14,310 nt of DNA, taken from the NCBI GenBank assembly GCA_039918235.1, contig JBDSHZ010000128.1, positions 1-14,310 of the forward strand, read 5' to 3'. Both the position numbers and the translations under genes were made by a program. The number at the start of each line of letters is the position of its first letter. Within the stretch, counting starts at the first letter, position 1. Below are positions 6,928 through 14,310 of this stretch, piece by piece. This DNA comes from Pseudopedobacter sp039918235. GTDB taxonomy: Bacteria; Bacteroidota; Bacteroidia; Sphingobacteriales; Sphingobacteriaceae. Under the pieces are notes generated by a model, which made no database searches, was not told the DNA's origin, and was given only the letters and a program-made list of their open reading frames with translations.

Positions 6928-7500
6928 TCAGTTATTGCACTCAATATAATCAATAAGGGAATGGATCACCTTAATATGAATTTCTTGAGTACGGTCAGAA
7001 TGTTTGGCAAAAGGTGCTCTGATTTCTACATCGCAAAGCGAAGCCATTTTACCGCCATCTTTACCGGTAAGGCCTATCACTTTCATTCCTTTTCCTCTGG
7101 CAGCTTCAATCGCGTTTAAAATATTAGCAGAATTCCCGCTGGTGCTAATGGCAAATAAAACATCGCCTGAGTTTCCAAGTCCTTCCACAAATCTTGAAAA
7201 TATTTTATCGAAACCGTAATCATTGCCCACACATGTTAAATGAGAAGCATCTGAAATAGCAATTGCAGGTAATGCTTTCCTATCATCCCGGTAACGGCCA
7301 GATAGTTCTTCAGCAAAATGCATCGCATCGCACATAGAACCTCCGTTGCCACAAGAAATTATTTTTTTTTCTTTTTTGATGGCATCAACCAATAAAATTC
7401 CGGCTTTTTCTATACTCACAAAGTTTTCCTCATCAGCTAAAAATTGCGCTAAAACATTTTCTGCTTCCTCAAAATGACTTTTAATTTGTTGATGCCCCAT
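6928..7500 (-). CDS. gmhA: D-sedoheptulose 7-phosphate isomerase
   Basis: This cytoplasmic SIS-domain enzyme converts sedoheptulose 7-phosphate to D-glycero-D-manno-heptose 7-phosphate, the first step towards ADP-heptose for LPS cores and other heptose glycans. The 190-aa sequence closely follows E. coli GmhA. It has the phosphate-binding SCGNGGS segment (49-55) and STSGNSAN segment (119-126), H61 and E65 in 'MHFAEELSGRY', and Q172 with H180 in 'QEIHIKVIH'. These correspond to the known zinc-site and catalytic positions, including E65 and H180. It is the last gene of the minus-strand unit and starts two bases after the pfkA stop, suggesting translational coupling. The other heptose-pathway genes are not in this window. 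Confidence 0.94.
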   Translation of the reverse strand: MGHQQIKSHFEEAENVLAQFLADEENFVSIEKAGILLVDAIKKEKKIISCGNGGSMCDAMHFAEELSGRYRDDRKALPAIAISDASHLTCVGNDYGFDKIFSRFVEGLGNSGDVLFAISTSGNSANILNAIEAARGKGMKVIGLTGKDGGKMASLCDVEIRAPFAKHSDRTQEIHIKVIHSLIDYIECNN

Positions 7501-7502
7501 CT

Positions 7503-8483
7503 TTATAGTGATAAGATTTGTACAATCTTCAATAAATCTTGGTTGATTTCTACATGGTGTTTGATGGCATGATCAAAAGGAGTGAAGGCAATTTGCCCGT
7601 GTACCAAGCCCACCATTTCTCCCTTTCTTCCGGCCATTAAACTTTCAACAGCGGCAACTCCTAATCTACTTGCTAAAACCCTATCCATACAAGTTGGCTT
7701 TCCACCTCTTTGAATATGGCCCAACACAGATACCCTTGTATCATATTGAGGGAATTTTAATTTGATATCTTCTGCGATTTGGAAAGCACCTCCAGAATCT
7801 CCTTCTCCTTCTGCCAAAATCAGAATCTTAGAAGATTTGTCTTTTCTACTGATCTCTAATCTGCTCATTAAAGCTTTTAAATCCGTTTTGGTTTCAGGTA
7901 TCATAATAGATTCTGCTCCAACACCAATCCCACTCCTCAACGCAATTAAGCCACAATCCCTGCCCATTACTTCAACAATGAATAATCGGTCGTGAGATTC
8001 TGCAGTGTCTCTGATTTTGTCAATCGCATCGGTAACGGTATTGATAGAAGTATCATAACCAATGGTAAAATCAGTTCCAAATAAATCATTATCTATCGTT
8101 CCCGGCAATCCTAAAATTGGAAAACCGTACTCTTCTCCAAATATTTTAGCACCCGTAAAAGTTCCATCTCCACCTATGGCCACCAAAGCATCAATTTCTG
8201 ATCCTTTTAATTGTTCATAAGCTGCTTTTCTTCCTTCTGGAGTCATAAAAGCCATGCTTCTGGCAGTTTTTAAAATAGTTCCGCCACGCTGTATAATATT
8301 GGCAACCGACTTTCTTTCCATTGGCCAAAACTCGCCATTAATCATCCCCTCATATCCACGTCTTATTCCTAAAACCTCTAAATCGTAATATAAAGCTGTT
8401 CTCACTACTGCCCTGATAGCGGCATTCATGCCTGGTGAATCACCACCTGAAGTAAAAACTCCTATTTTTTTTATCTGACTCAT
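7503..8483 (-). CDS. pfkA: ATP-dependent 6-phosphofructokinase
   Basis: This glycolytic enzyme phosphorylates fructose 6-phosphate to fructose 1,6-bisphosphate. The 326-aa length is typical of bacterial short-form PfkA. Motifs seen are GGDSPGMN at 13-20, GGDGT at 104-108 and the catalytic PGTIDND at 127-133, followed by 'GYDTSINTV'. Substrate-binding segments 'VEVMGRDCG' (170-178) and 'LGHIQRGG' (254-261) are intact. The glycine at 107 in GGDGT, rather than aspartate, indicates ATP rather than pyrophosphate as phosphoryl donor. The ATG begins on the base after the dsbD-like stop codon and gmhA follows two bases after its own stop, so translation of the three is likely coupled. Confidence 0.97.
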   Translation of the reverse strand: MSQIKKIGVFTSGGDSPGMNAAIRAVVRTALYYDLEVLGIRRGYEGMINGEFWPMERKSVANIIQRGGTILKTARSMAFMTPEGRKAAYEQLKGSEIDALVAIGGDGTFTGAKIFGEEYGFPILGLPGTIDNDLFGTDFTIGYDTSINTVTDAIDKIRDTAESHDRLFIVEVMGRDCGLIALRSGIGVGAESIMIPETKTDLKALMSRLEISRKDKSSKILILAEGEGDSGGAFQIAEDIKLKFPQYDTRVSVLGHIQRGGKPTCMDRVLASRLGVAAVESLMAGRKGEMVGLVHGQIAFTPFDHAIKHHVEINQDLLKIVQILSL

Positions 8484-10547
8484 TTATTTTTTATTTTGAT
8501 ATGCGGTTAAACCACTATCAAGAAATTTAGTATAGTTTTTTACATCGAGGTTAAAAGCTTGAGGCGGTACCAATACATTTCCGGAATTATTCACAATTAC
8601 ATAATAAGGCTGTGAATTGGTCTGAAATGTAGCGGCCTGAAAATCACTCCATTTATTCCCGATTGTTTTAACTTTCTTGCCTGAAAATTTAGAAATATAC
8701 TGTTCATTTTCTGGCAATTCAGTCTTGTCATCTACATATAAAGAAATTAAAACATAATCCCTTTTTAAGCGATCCAAAACTTCTTTCTCGCTCCAAACAG
8801 AGGCTTCCATTTTCCTACAGTTTACACAACTATGTCCGGTAAAATCAATTAATACCGGCTTATTTTGCTGTTTTGCATAAGCCAAACCTTGCTCATAATC
8901 AAAGAATGCATCTAAATTATGCGGTGCTTTAAATAAGCCTCCATATTTTTTCTTAACAGTATCCTGCGTTACTATTGGCGAAGATAAGGTATTCGTATAT
9001 AAATCAAAATCCTGTGTGGTTTGGGGAGGTAACCACGCACTAATTGCTTTCAGGGGTGCTCCCCATAATCCTGGAACCATATACATGGTGAAAGAAAAGG
9101 TGATGATTGCCAAAAACAATCTCGGAATAGTGATAAAAGGTAAATCGCTATCATGAGAGAATTTCAACTTCCCTAAAAGATAAAATCCAAGCATTGCAAA
9201 GATTACAATCCATAAAACCAAGAATATCTCCCTGTCAAATAAGTCCCAGTGATAGGCCAAATCAACATTAGATAAAAATTTAAGTGCTAAAGCCAGTTCT
9301 ATAAATCCTAAAGTCACTTTTACACTGTTTAACCATCCTCCTGATTTTGGCAACGATTTTAATAAGGAAGGAAATGCAGCAAATAAGGTAAAAGGAATGG
9401 CTAGTGCTAGTGAAAAACCTAACATCCCAATAGCGGGGCCCATTAACTCTCCCATTGATGCTGCTTGTACCAATAATGTTCCTATAATTGGCCCGGTACA
9501 AGAAAAGGAAACTAAAGCCAATGCAAAAGCCATAAAAAAGAGGCCAACTAGTCCGCCTTTATCAGATTTTTCATCCATTTTATTTACCCAAGAATTAGGT
9601 AAAGTAATTTCAAATGCTCCAAAAAAGGATATCGCGAAAACCACAAGCAGTAAAAAGAAAAGGAAGTTAAAAACGCCATTGCTAGCTAGATCATTTAATG
9701 CATCTGAACCAAAGAAGACAGTGATGGCAAGGCCCAAAAGCACATAAATAGCAATTATTGACAAGCCATATATTCCTGCTTGAGTAATCGCTTTACTCCT
9801 GCTTCCTGCCTTTTTTGTAAAATAGCTCACCGTTAATGGCAACATTGGAAATATGCAGGGCATAATTAAAGCCAATAAACCTCCGATAAATCCAGCTATG
9901 AAAATTGCCCAAAGCGACTGTTTAGAAGATTTATCTTCTACAGGTGCAGTTGCTTTTATGCTTTCCGTTTTTCCCTCAAAAGTTGGTGAAACAGTGTCTT
10001 TTTTGACAGAGTCTGCAATTATAGTATCGCTTAATGCTTCGGTTGCTTTTTCTGGTTGTAGGATAGCTGTTGCTTCAGTTGTGGGATTTGCTTTTCCGGG
10101 TTTAACGTTTACAGAAAATTCAACCTCATCTGGAGGAAGGCATTGTCTATCATTACACACCATAAACTCCAAAACTCCAGAAACTTTAACTTCTGGCTTT
10201 TTTAAACTGATTTTTTGTTTAAAAACTACTTGGTGTTCATGCCACGAAATTTGCATTCCAAAATTCTTATCAAATGCAGCGGTTGCCTTGGGGCTTTCTG
10301 TGGTCTTCCCTTCTAATTTATAATCCGCACTTTTATTAAAAGTAAAAGATGTTGGGATAGGCCCACCTTCTTCAATATATTGCGAATAAACATGCCAACC
10401 CTGTTCTATATCGGCGGTAATAATGATATATGCTTCTTTCTCGTTAATCCCTTCAGAACGGTAAGACCATTTTACTGGTTTTAAAATCTGGGAAAAACCC
10501 ATCAAACTGACAAACAATAGTGCCGTTATGGCAATGACTTTTTTCAT
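8484..10547 (-). CDS. DsbD-type thiol:disulfide interchange protein
   Basis: DsbD-family proteins pass electrons from cytoplasmic thioredoxin across the inner membrane to periplasmic thiols. This 687-aa protein has all three parts. A signal peptide (residues 1-19) is followed by an N-terminal beta domain with C131 and C136 (CNDRQCLPP), then a Thr/Lys/Glu-rich linker (about 150-208). A membrane region (about 211-500, roughly eight or nine segments) contains C231 (IMPCIFP) and C350 (SFSCTGP). A C-terminal thioredoxin-like domain carries C574-V-N-C577, where many family members have CVAC. All three redox pairs are therefore present. The ATG at 10547 was chosen because it opens directly into the signal peptide; an in-frame upstream ATG at 10580 would add 11 residues. 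It lies 33 bases after birA and directly abuts pfkA. Confidence 0.92.
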   Translation of the reverse strand: MKKVIAITALLFVSLMGFSQILKPVKWSYRSEGINEKEAYIIITADIEQGWHVYSQYIEEGGPIPTSFTFNKSADYKLEGKTTESPKATAAFDKNFGMQISWHEHQVVFKQKISLKKPEVKVSGVLEFMVCNDRQCLPPDEVEFSVNVKPGKANPTTEATAILQPEKATEALSDTIIADSVKKDTVSPTFEGKTESIKATAPVEDKSSKQSLWAIFIAGFIGGLLALIMPCIFPMLPLTVSYFTKKAGSRSKAITQAGIYGLSIIAIYVLLGLAITVFFGSDALNDLASNGVFNFLFFLLLVVFAISFFGAFEITLPNSWVNKMDEKSDKGGLVGLFFMAFALALVSFSCTGPIIGTLLVQAASMGELMGPAIGMLGFSLALAIPFTLFAAFPSLLKSLPKSGGWLNSVKVTLGFIELALALKFLSNVDLAYHWDLFDREIFLVLWIVIFAMLGFYLLGKLKFSHDSDLPFITIPRLFLAIITFSFTMYMVPGLWGAPLKAISAWLPPQTTQDFDLYTNTLSSPIVTQDTVKKKYGGLFKAPHNLDAFFDYEQGLAYAKQQNKPVLIDFTGHSCVNCRKMEASVWSEKEVLDRLKRDYVLISLYVDDKTELPENEQYISKFSGKKVKTIGNKWSDFQAATFQTNSQPYYVIVNNSGNVLVPPQAFNLDVKNYTKFLDSGLTAYQNKK

Positions 10548-10580
10548 GATTACTCTTTTGTGTAGCGAAAACCTGCGCAT

Positions 10581-11351
10581 TTAGTCGAATATAAATTTCA
10601 CTTCTTTCAAATCCAGTTCAATAAGCTCATTATTGATCTCTAAAGACAATCGTCCATCCTTAGTTACTCCCTTAATAATGCCATTTATCAAAGTGTTGTT
10701 GATGTTGAAAAAATGCGCTTCATTAATTCTGAACAATCTGGCGCTATAATCTTTATCTAAAACTTCCCATTTATTTGCTTTTAGCTGCAAATATCTACGT
10801 TCTATACTCCAGCAAAGGTGAGCTAAAATTTTCTCTAGCTCATAATCCTGATGTAAGATTTCAGAAATAGAAGTTGCCCTTTCTAAGCCATCGCCAAAAT
10901 CTTTTTGATTGATGTTTAAGCCAATGCCTATAATACTTTCTTTTAACTGATAACCTTTACTAATATTCTCTATCAGTACGCCCCCTAGTTTTTTATTTTC
11001 ATAGTAAATATCATTTGGCCATTTAATCTTACAGGGCTCTCCAATAATACTTGTCAAATAATCGTTTATACCCAAAGAGATTACTTTATTTAATTGAAAC
11101 TGCTTGTTTACGGGAAGAAAAGTGGGTTTTAATAAGATACTGAAGGTTAAGTTTAGGCCTTTATCACTTTTCCAAACATTTGAACTTTGCCCTCTGCCAG
11201 CAAATTGATGTTCTGCCATTATAACAGTACCTTCTAGCAATGGCTTAGAATTTGAAAGCAGATTACGCAGATAAGTGTTTGTTGAGTCAACCTCTTTTAA
11301 TTTTACAATACTTTGTCCAACAAATAGTGCCAAAATTATGTTATTTTGCAA
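10581..11351 (-). CDS. birA: Biotin--[acetyl-CoA-carboxylase] ligase, no repressor domain
   Basis: This cytoplasmic enzyme makes biotinyl-AMP and attaches biotin to the carrier lysine of acetyl-CoA carboxylase. With the start chosen here it is 256 aa. Motifs seen are DSTN (22-25), the adenylate-binding loop GRGQSSNVW (52-60, a variant of GRGRxGRxW), KWPND (110-114) and KLGGVLIE (121-128), plus a C-terminal SH3-like beta segment. No N-terminal helix-turn-helix is present, so it is not a biotin repressor like E. coli BirA. The TTG at 11351 gives a natural family-like start just ahead of 'LFVGQSIVKLKEVDSTN'; the longer in-frame form from ATG 11450 would overlap rsfS by 57 bases with an unlikely sequence. 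It is the first gene of the minus-strand unit. Confidence 0.9.
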   Translation of the reverse strand: MQNNIILALFVGQSIVKLKEVDSTNTYLRNLLSNSKPLLEGTVIMAEHQFAGRGQSSNVWKSDKGLNLTFSILLKPTFLPVNKQFQLNKVISLGINDYLTSIIGEPCKIKWPNDIYYENKKLGGVLIENISKGYQLKESIIGIGLNINQKDFGDGLERATSISEILHQDYELEKILAHLCWSIERRYLQLKANKWEVLDKDYSARLFRINEAHFFNINNTLINGIIKGVTKDGRLSLEINNELIELDLKEVKFIFD

Positions 11352-11375
11352 TGTGTATAAAAATAAATTTACGCC

Positions 11376-11383
11376 CAAAACTA
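11376..11383 (-). promoter_or_regulatory. Putative -7 element of the birA operon
   Basis: On the minus strand TAGTTTTG matches TAnnTTTG exactly and lies 24 bases before the TTG start at 11351, leaving room for a leader of about 20 bases. It supports the short birA start, since it would lie inside the longer alternative. It is identical to one of the two elements before mrp. No good -33 element was found. Confidence 0.4.
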
Positions 11384-11393
11384 AATCTTTTTG

Positions 11394-11768
11394 ATGGGAA
11401 AAAATAAAGTTGCTATCCAATCTACCAGTATTTCCGAAGCTATTGTTCATGGAATACAGGAGAAAAAGGGGAATGATATTGTGAGATTAGACCTAAGGAA
11501 CATTAATAGTTCAGTTGCCGATTATTTTGTGGTTTGCCATGCAGAGTCAAGCACTCAGGTAAAAGCCATTGCAAATAGTATAGAGGACGAGGTATTTAAG
11601 GCTTTAGGACAAGAGCCTTACAGAAAAGAAGGTATTCAAAATGCAGAATGGATCTTATTAGATTATGTAGATGTAGTGGTACATATTTTTAAAACCGATA
11701 AGAGAGAATTTTACGGGATTGAGGATTTATGGGGTGACGCAGAAATTAAATTCTATCAAAGCGCATAA
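11394..11768 (+). CDS. rsfS: Ribosome silencing factor RsfS
   Basis: RsfS (Iojap family) binds ribosomal protein uL14 on the large subunit and blocks subunit joining when nutrients are short. The 124-aa length is normal. The family core is clear: 'VADYFVVCHAESSTQVKAIA' in the middle, then 'WILLDYVDVVVHIF' and the C-terminal 'REFYGIEDLWGDAE'. The ATG at 11394 is preferred; the TTG codon directly before it adds one residue at most. The gene is divergent from birA with 42 bases between start codons. ftsH follows after 24 bases on the same strand, so the two probably share a transcript. A TAAATTTA element at 11364-11371 is a one-mismatch -7 candidate but is weakly supported. Confidence 0.95.
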   Translation: MGKNKVAIQSTSISEAIVHGIQEKKGNDIVRLDLRNINSSVADYFVVCHAESSTQVKAIANSIEDEVFKALGQEPYRKEGIQNAEWILLDYVDVVVHIFKTDKREFYGIEDLWGDAEIKFYQSA

Positions 11769-11792
11769 CTGAGCGCATTCAGAAAAAAGATA

Positions 11793-13883
11793 ATGAAAGA
11801 AAGTTTAGATAAAAAGAAGCAGATAAAAAAAGTACCTGGGAAAAAAATTATCCCTAAGCCACCTAAGTTTAACATCATGTGGCTTTATGGAATTATCATT
11901 TTAGCCATTTTGGCGGTTCAGTTTTTTATGAGTGGCAACAGTGCCAAATTGATCACTTATCAAAAGTTTGAAAATGAAATGCTTAAGCCCGGCGATGTAG
12001 ATAAGATTGTTGCCTACAAGCAAGAAGAGTTGGTGGTTGCAGAGATTTATATCAAAGAAAGTCGTTTAGATCAGGCAAAATACAAAGACCTGAAAGAGAA
12101 AAATGACATGTCTTTTAGTGGAAAAAATCCGCAGTATTATTTTACTGATGGTTCTTTTGAATCTTTACAGACCAGGCTAAATACTTCTCAAAAAGATTTA
12201 CCAGAAGATAATAAAGTCTCATTAAGCTATGAGTCAAGAAGTAATCCTCTGTCGTCTATTTTTTGGTCATTCATATTTCCTATTGCATTATTTGCCCTTT
12301 TCTGGATTTTTATCATGAGAAGAATGGGTGGCGGTGCAGGAGGTGGTGCAGGAGGCCAGATTTTCAATATCGGGAAATCAAAAGCTACTTTGTTTGATAA
12401 AGAGTCTCAGGTAAATATCACTTTTAGTGATGTTGCGGGTTTAGAAGAAGCTAAACAAGAGGTAATGGAAATTGTAGATTTCCTTAAAAACCCTAAAAAA
12501 TACACCAATTTAGGTGGTAAAATACCTAAGGGAGCATTATTGGTGGGCGCACCTGGTACGGGTAAAACCTTAATGGCAAAAGCTGTTGCAGGGGAAGCCC
12601 AAGTTCCATTTTTCTCTTTATCAGGATCTGATTTTGTGGAGATGTTTGTGGGTGTAGGAGCTTCTAGAGTTAGAGATTTATTCAAACAAGCCAAAGAAAA
12701 AGCACCTTGTATCATTTTCATTGATGAGATTGATGCCATTGGTAGAGCCCGTGGTAAAAATAGCATGGTGGGCGGAAACGATGAGCGTGAAAACACTTTA
12801 AATCAACTATTGGTAGAGATGGATGGTTTTGGTACTGATTCTGGTATCATCATTATGGCGGCAACCAACAGACCTGATGTATTAGATTCAGCATTATTGA
12901 GACCAGGGCGTTTTGATAGACAAATTTCTATCGACAAGCCAGATTTAGTAGGCAGAGAGCAGATTTTTAAAGTTCACTTACAACCGCTAAAATTAGCAGA
13001 AGGGGTAGATCCTAAAAAATTATCCGCTCAAACACCAGGTTTTGCAGGAGCAGAAATTGCCAACGTTTGCAACGAGGCTGCTTTAATTGCTGCCCGTAGA
13101 AACAAAGAGGCCGTTGATATGCAGGATTTTCAAGATGCGGTTGATAGAGTAATTGGAGGTTTAGAAAAGAAAAATAAAATCATCTCTCCAGAAGAAAAGA
13201 AAATTGTTGCTTATCATGAAGCTGGGCATGCCATTGCAGGCTGGTTCTTAGAACATGCCGATCCTTTGGTGAAAGTTTCGATTGTTCCTCGTGGAGTGGC
13301 CGCTTTAGGCTATGCGCAATACCTTCCAAAAGAACAGTTTTTATATACTACTGAACAACTTTCTGACGGAATGTGTATGACCATGGGCGGACGTGTTGCA
13401 GAAGATTTAACCTTTGGAAAAATATCTACCGGTGCACAAAATGATTTAGAGCGCATCACCAAATTAGCCTACGCAATGGTTACGCTTTATGGTATGAGCG
13501 AAAAAGTTGGTAATGTTTCCTTTAATGATCAAGGTGGCGAATACAATTTTAGTAAACCATATTCTGATAAAACTGCGGAGTTGATTGACGCCGAAGTAAG
13601 AGAACTGATCAAAAACGTTTATCAAAAAACTAAGGATTTATTAACTGAGAAAAGGGAAGGTTTAGAAGCTTTAGCGGTTAAACTGTTAGAAAAAGAGATT
13701 CTTTTCCAAAGTGATTTAGAAGAGATTTTAGGAAAAAGACCTTTTGATAACCGTACTACCTATGATGAATTTGTAAACGGAAAAGAGGGCGGTGACCAAA
13801 GCGTTATTGCCGAAAATATCCATCCTGAGCCCGTTGGCGATTCAACAGAGCCTTTAAAAAGTGAATCATCAGAAATTAAATAA
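11793..13883 (+). CDS. ftsH: ATP-dependent zinc metalloprotease FtsH
   Basis: FtsH is a hexameric inner-membrane AAA+ protease that extracts and degrades membrane and regulatory proteins. The 696-aa protein has a basic N-terminus, TM1 (about 28-46), a roughly 110-residue periplasmic segment, TM2 (about 156-175) and a glycine-rich hinge (179-188). The AAA module follows: Walker A GAPGTGKT (252-259), pore motif FVG (285-287), Walker B IIFIDEID (307-314) and the second region of homology 'NRPDVLDSALLRPGRFDR' (359-376). The protease domain has HEAGH (475-479), with catalytic E476 and ligands H475 and H479; D551 in 'TGAQNDLERI' is the likely third zinc ligand. The C-terminal tail is acidic. All catalytic residues are intact. 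It follows rsfS by 24 bases and ends at a strong terminator. Confidence 0.97.
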   Translation: MKESLDKKKQIKKVPGKKIIPKPPKFNIMWLYGIIILAILAVQFFMSGNSAKLITYQKFENEMLKPGDVDKIVAYKQEELVVAEIYIKESRLDQAKYKDLKEKNDMSFSGKNPQYYFTDGSFESLQTRLNTSQKDLPEDNKVSLSYESRSNPLSSIFWSFIFPIALFALFWIFIMRRMGGGAGGGAGGQIFNIGKSKATLFDKESQVNITFSDVAGLEEAKQEVMEIVDFLKNPKKYTNLGGKIPKGALLVGAPGTGKTLMAKAVAGEAQVPFFSLSGSDFVEMFVGVGASRVRDLFKQAKEKAPCIIFIDEIDAIGRARGKNSMVGGNDERENTLNQLLVEMDGFGTDSGIIIMAATNRPDVLDSALLRPGRFDRQISIDKPDLVGREQIFKVHLQPLKLAEGVDPKKLSAQTPGFAGAEIANVCNEAALIAARRNKEAVDMQDFQDAVDRVIGGLEKKNKIISPEEKKIVAYHEAGHAIAGWFLEHADPLVKVSIVPRGVAALGYAQYLPKEQFLYTTEQLSDGMCMTMGGRVAEDLTFGKISTGAQNDLERITKLAYAMVTLYGMSEKVGNVSFNDQGGEYNFSKPYSDKTAELIDAEVRELIKNVYQKTKDLLTEKREGLEALAVKLLEKEILFQSDLEEILGKRPFDNRTTYDEFVNGKEGGDQSVIAENIHPEPVGDSTEPLKSESSEIK

Positions 13884-13887
13884 TTAA

Positions 13888-13919
13888 AAAATCCTTCCTG
13901 TTAATTCAGGAAGGATTTT
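13888..13919 (+). terminator. Strong terminator after ftsH
   Basis: AAAATCCTTCCTG (13888-13900) pairs perfectly over 13 bp with CAGGAAGGATTTT (13907-13919) around a 6-base loop, with T-rich sequence in and after the descending arm. It begins four bases after the ftsH stop and separates rsfS-ftsH from the downstream LUD-domain gene, which starts 35 bases later. Confidence 0.85.
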
Positions 13920-13953
13920 CTTTATCCTTACAAAATTCCTTTAATTTAGCCTG

Positions 13954-14310
13954 ATGAAGGATAACACCACTTCTAAAGAAAAACTTTTAAAAAAAATAAG
14001 AAAGGCCCTGTTAGAGAAACGGGAAAATCCTTATCCTAATTTAGAAGAACTGCCTTTATATCCCCCTCCTAACGAAATTCCAGAGATTATTTTTGCTGAA
14101 GAGCTTACCAAAGTAAACGGTTCATTTGTGTTTTGCGAAGATGAAATCCAATTTATAGAAAATATTCTGTTATTGGCAGAAGAAAAAAAATGGAGAAAGA
14201 TTTACTGCTGGGAACCTAAACTTCAGGAGCTTTTAAACCGGTATGAATATCCATTTTATGCTACAGATAAAGACTTTGAGTTGGCAGAGGTTGGCATCAC
14301 TTCTTGCGAA
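13954..14310 (+). CDS. LUD-domain (LutC/YkgG-like) protein, 5' part
   Basis: An open frame runs from the ATG at 13954 to the window end (119 codons, no stop), so the gene is cut off. The N-terminus is a basic helix (KEKLLKKIRKALLEKRE), followed by a Pro-rich stretch ('LPLYPPPNE') and an alternating strand-helix region including 'SFVFCEDE' and 'WRKIYCWEP'. This resembles the start of Bacteroidota LUD-domain (DUF162) proteins, which I recall lying directly after ftsH in this phylum. Related LutC proteins act with LutA and LutB in lactate oxidation, but no lutA or lutB is adjacent upstream, so that role should not be assumed. The conserved C-terminal part of the domain lies beyond the window. 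An ftsH terminator lies just upstream, so it may have its own promoter. Confidence 0.72.
   Translation, partial: MKDNTTSKEKLLKKIRKALLEKRENPYPNLEELPLYPPPNEIPEIIFAEELTKVNGSFVFCEDEIQFIENILLLAEEKKWRKIYCWEPKLQELLNRYEYPFYATDKDFELAEVGITSCE

Noticed and set aside
9397..9747. A 116-codon open frame on the plus strand
   Set aside because: It lies antisense to the membrane region of the dsbD-like gene and has a biased, motif-free composition.
9853..10323. A 156-codon open frame on the plus strand
   Set aside because: It is fully antisense to the dsbD-like gene, over its signal-proximal and linker region, and its translation has no recognisable motif. It is a shadow of the real coding strand.
12305..12362. 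Glycine-rich repeat in ftsH as a possible expansion or slippage site
   Set aside because: A Gly-rich linker after TM2 is common in FtsH proteins of many bacteria.
12407..12796. A 129-codon open frame on the minus strand
   Set aside because: It is antisense to the AAA domain of ftsH, where every conserved motif is intact on the plus strand.

Overview
The window is a compact stretch of AT-rich bacterial chromosome that looks ordinary and mostly housekeeping. Gene content and sequence style point to a Bacteroidota member, most likely Sphingobacteriaceae (Pedobacter-like). The clues are a DsbD-type protein with its thioredoxin domain, an Mrp ATPase lacking the usual CxxC, a RimI-nitrilase fusion, near-absence of Shine-Dalgarno sequences, several TAnnTTTG (Bacteroidota -7) elements next to genes, and the rsfS-ftsH-LUD gene order. 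The genus is inference. No tRNA, rRNA, CRISPR array, insertion sequence, phage gene or defence gene was seen, and no gene-free stretch exceeds about 225 bases.

Layout: (1) 18-2162, minus: a large membrane-anchored protein joining an AsmA-like region to a GT51 peptidoglycan glycosyltransferase. (2) 2289-3699, plus: mrp/apbC followed by a short nfu gene, an iron-sulfur cluster delivery pair closed by a terminator. (3) 3828-4454, plus: a secreted protein with a carboxypeptidase-regulatory-like beta domain, meeting (4) peptide deformylase (4457-5026, minus) tail to tail, two bases apart. (5) 5251-6786, plus: an acetyltransferase-nitrilase fusion of unknown substrate whose leader holds a perfect 12-bp hairpin just before the start codon; a shared bidirectional terminator follows. 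(6) 6928-11351, minus: a tightly packed unit transcribed birA, dsbD-like, pfkA, gmhA, with gaps of about 33, 0 and 2 bases. (7) 11394-13883, plus: rsfS and ftsH, divergent from birA across only 42 bases; a strong terminator separates ftsH from (8) a LUD-domain gene cut by the window end.

Themes: envelope building (GT51 protein, GmhA heptose precursor, DsbD-like thiol reductant relay), protein maturation and quality control (deformylase, FtsH, RsfS), cofactors (Mrp/Nfu, BirA) and glycolysis (PfkA). The items most worth a second look are the AsmA-GT51 fusion, the uncharacterised RimI-nitrilase with its leader hairpin, and the Mrp whose only cysteines lie in its MIP18-like domain. I found no convincing undescribed multi-gene system.
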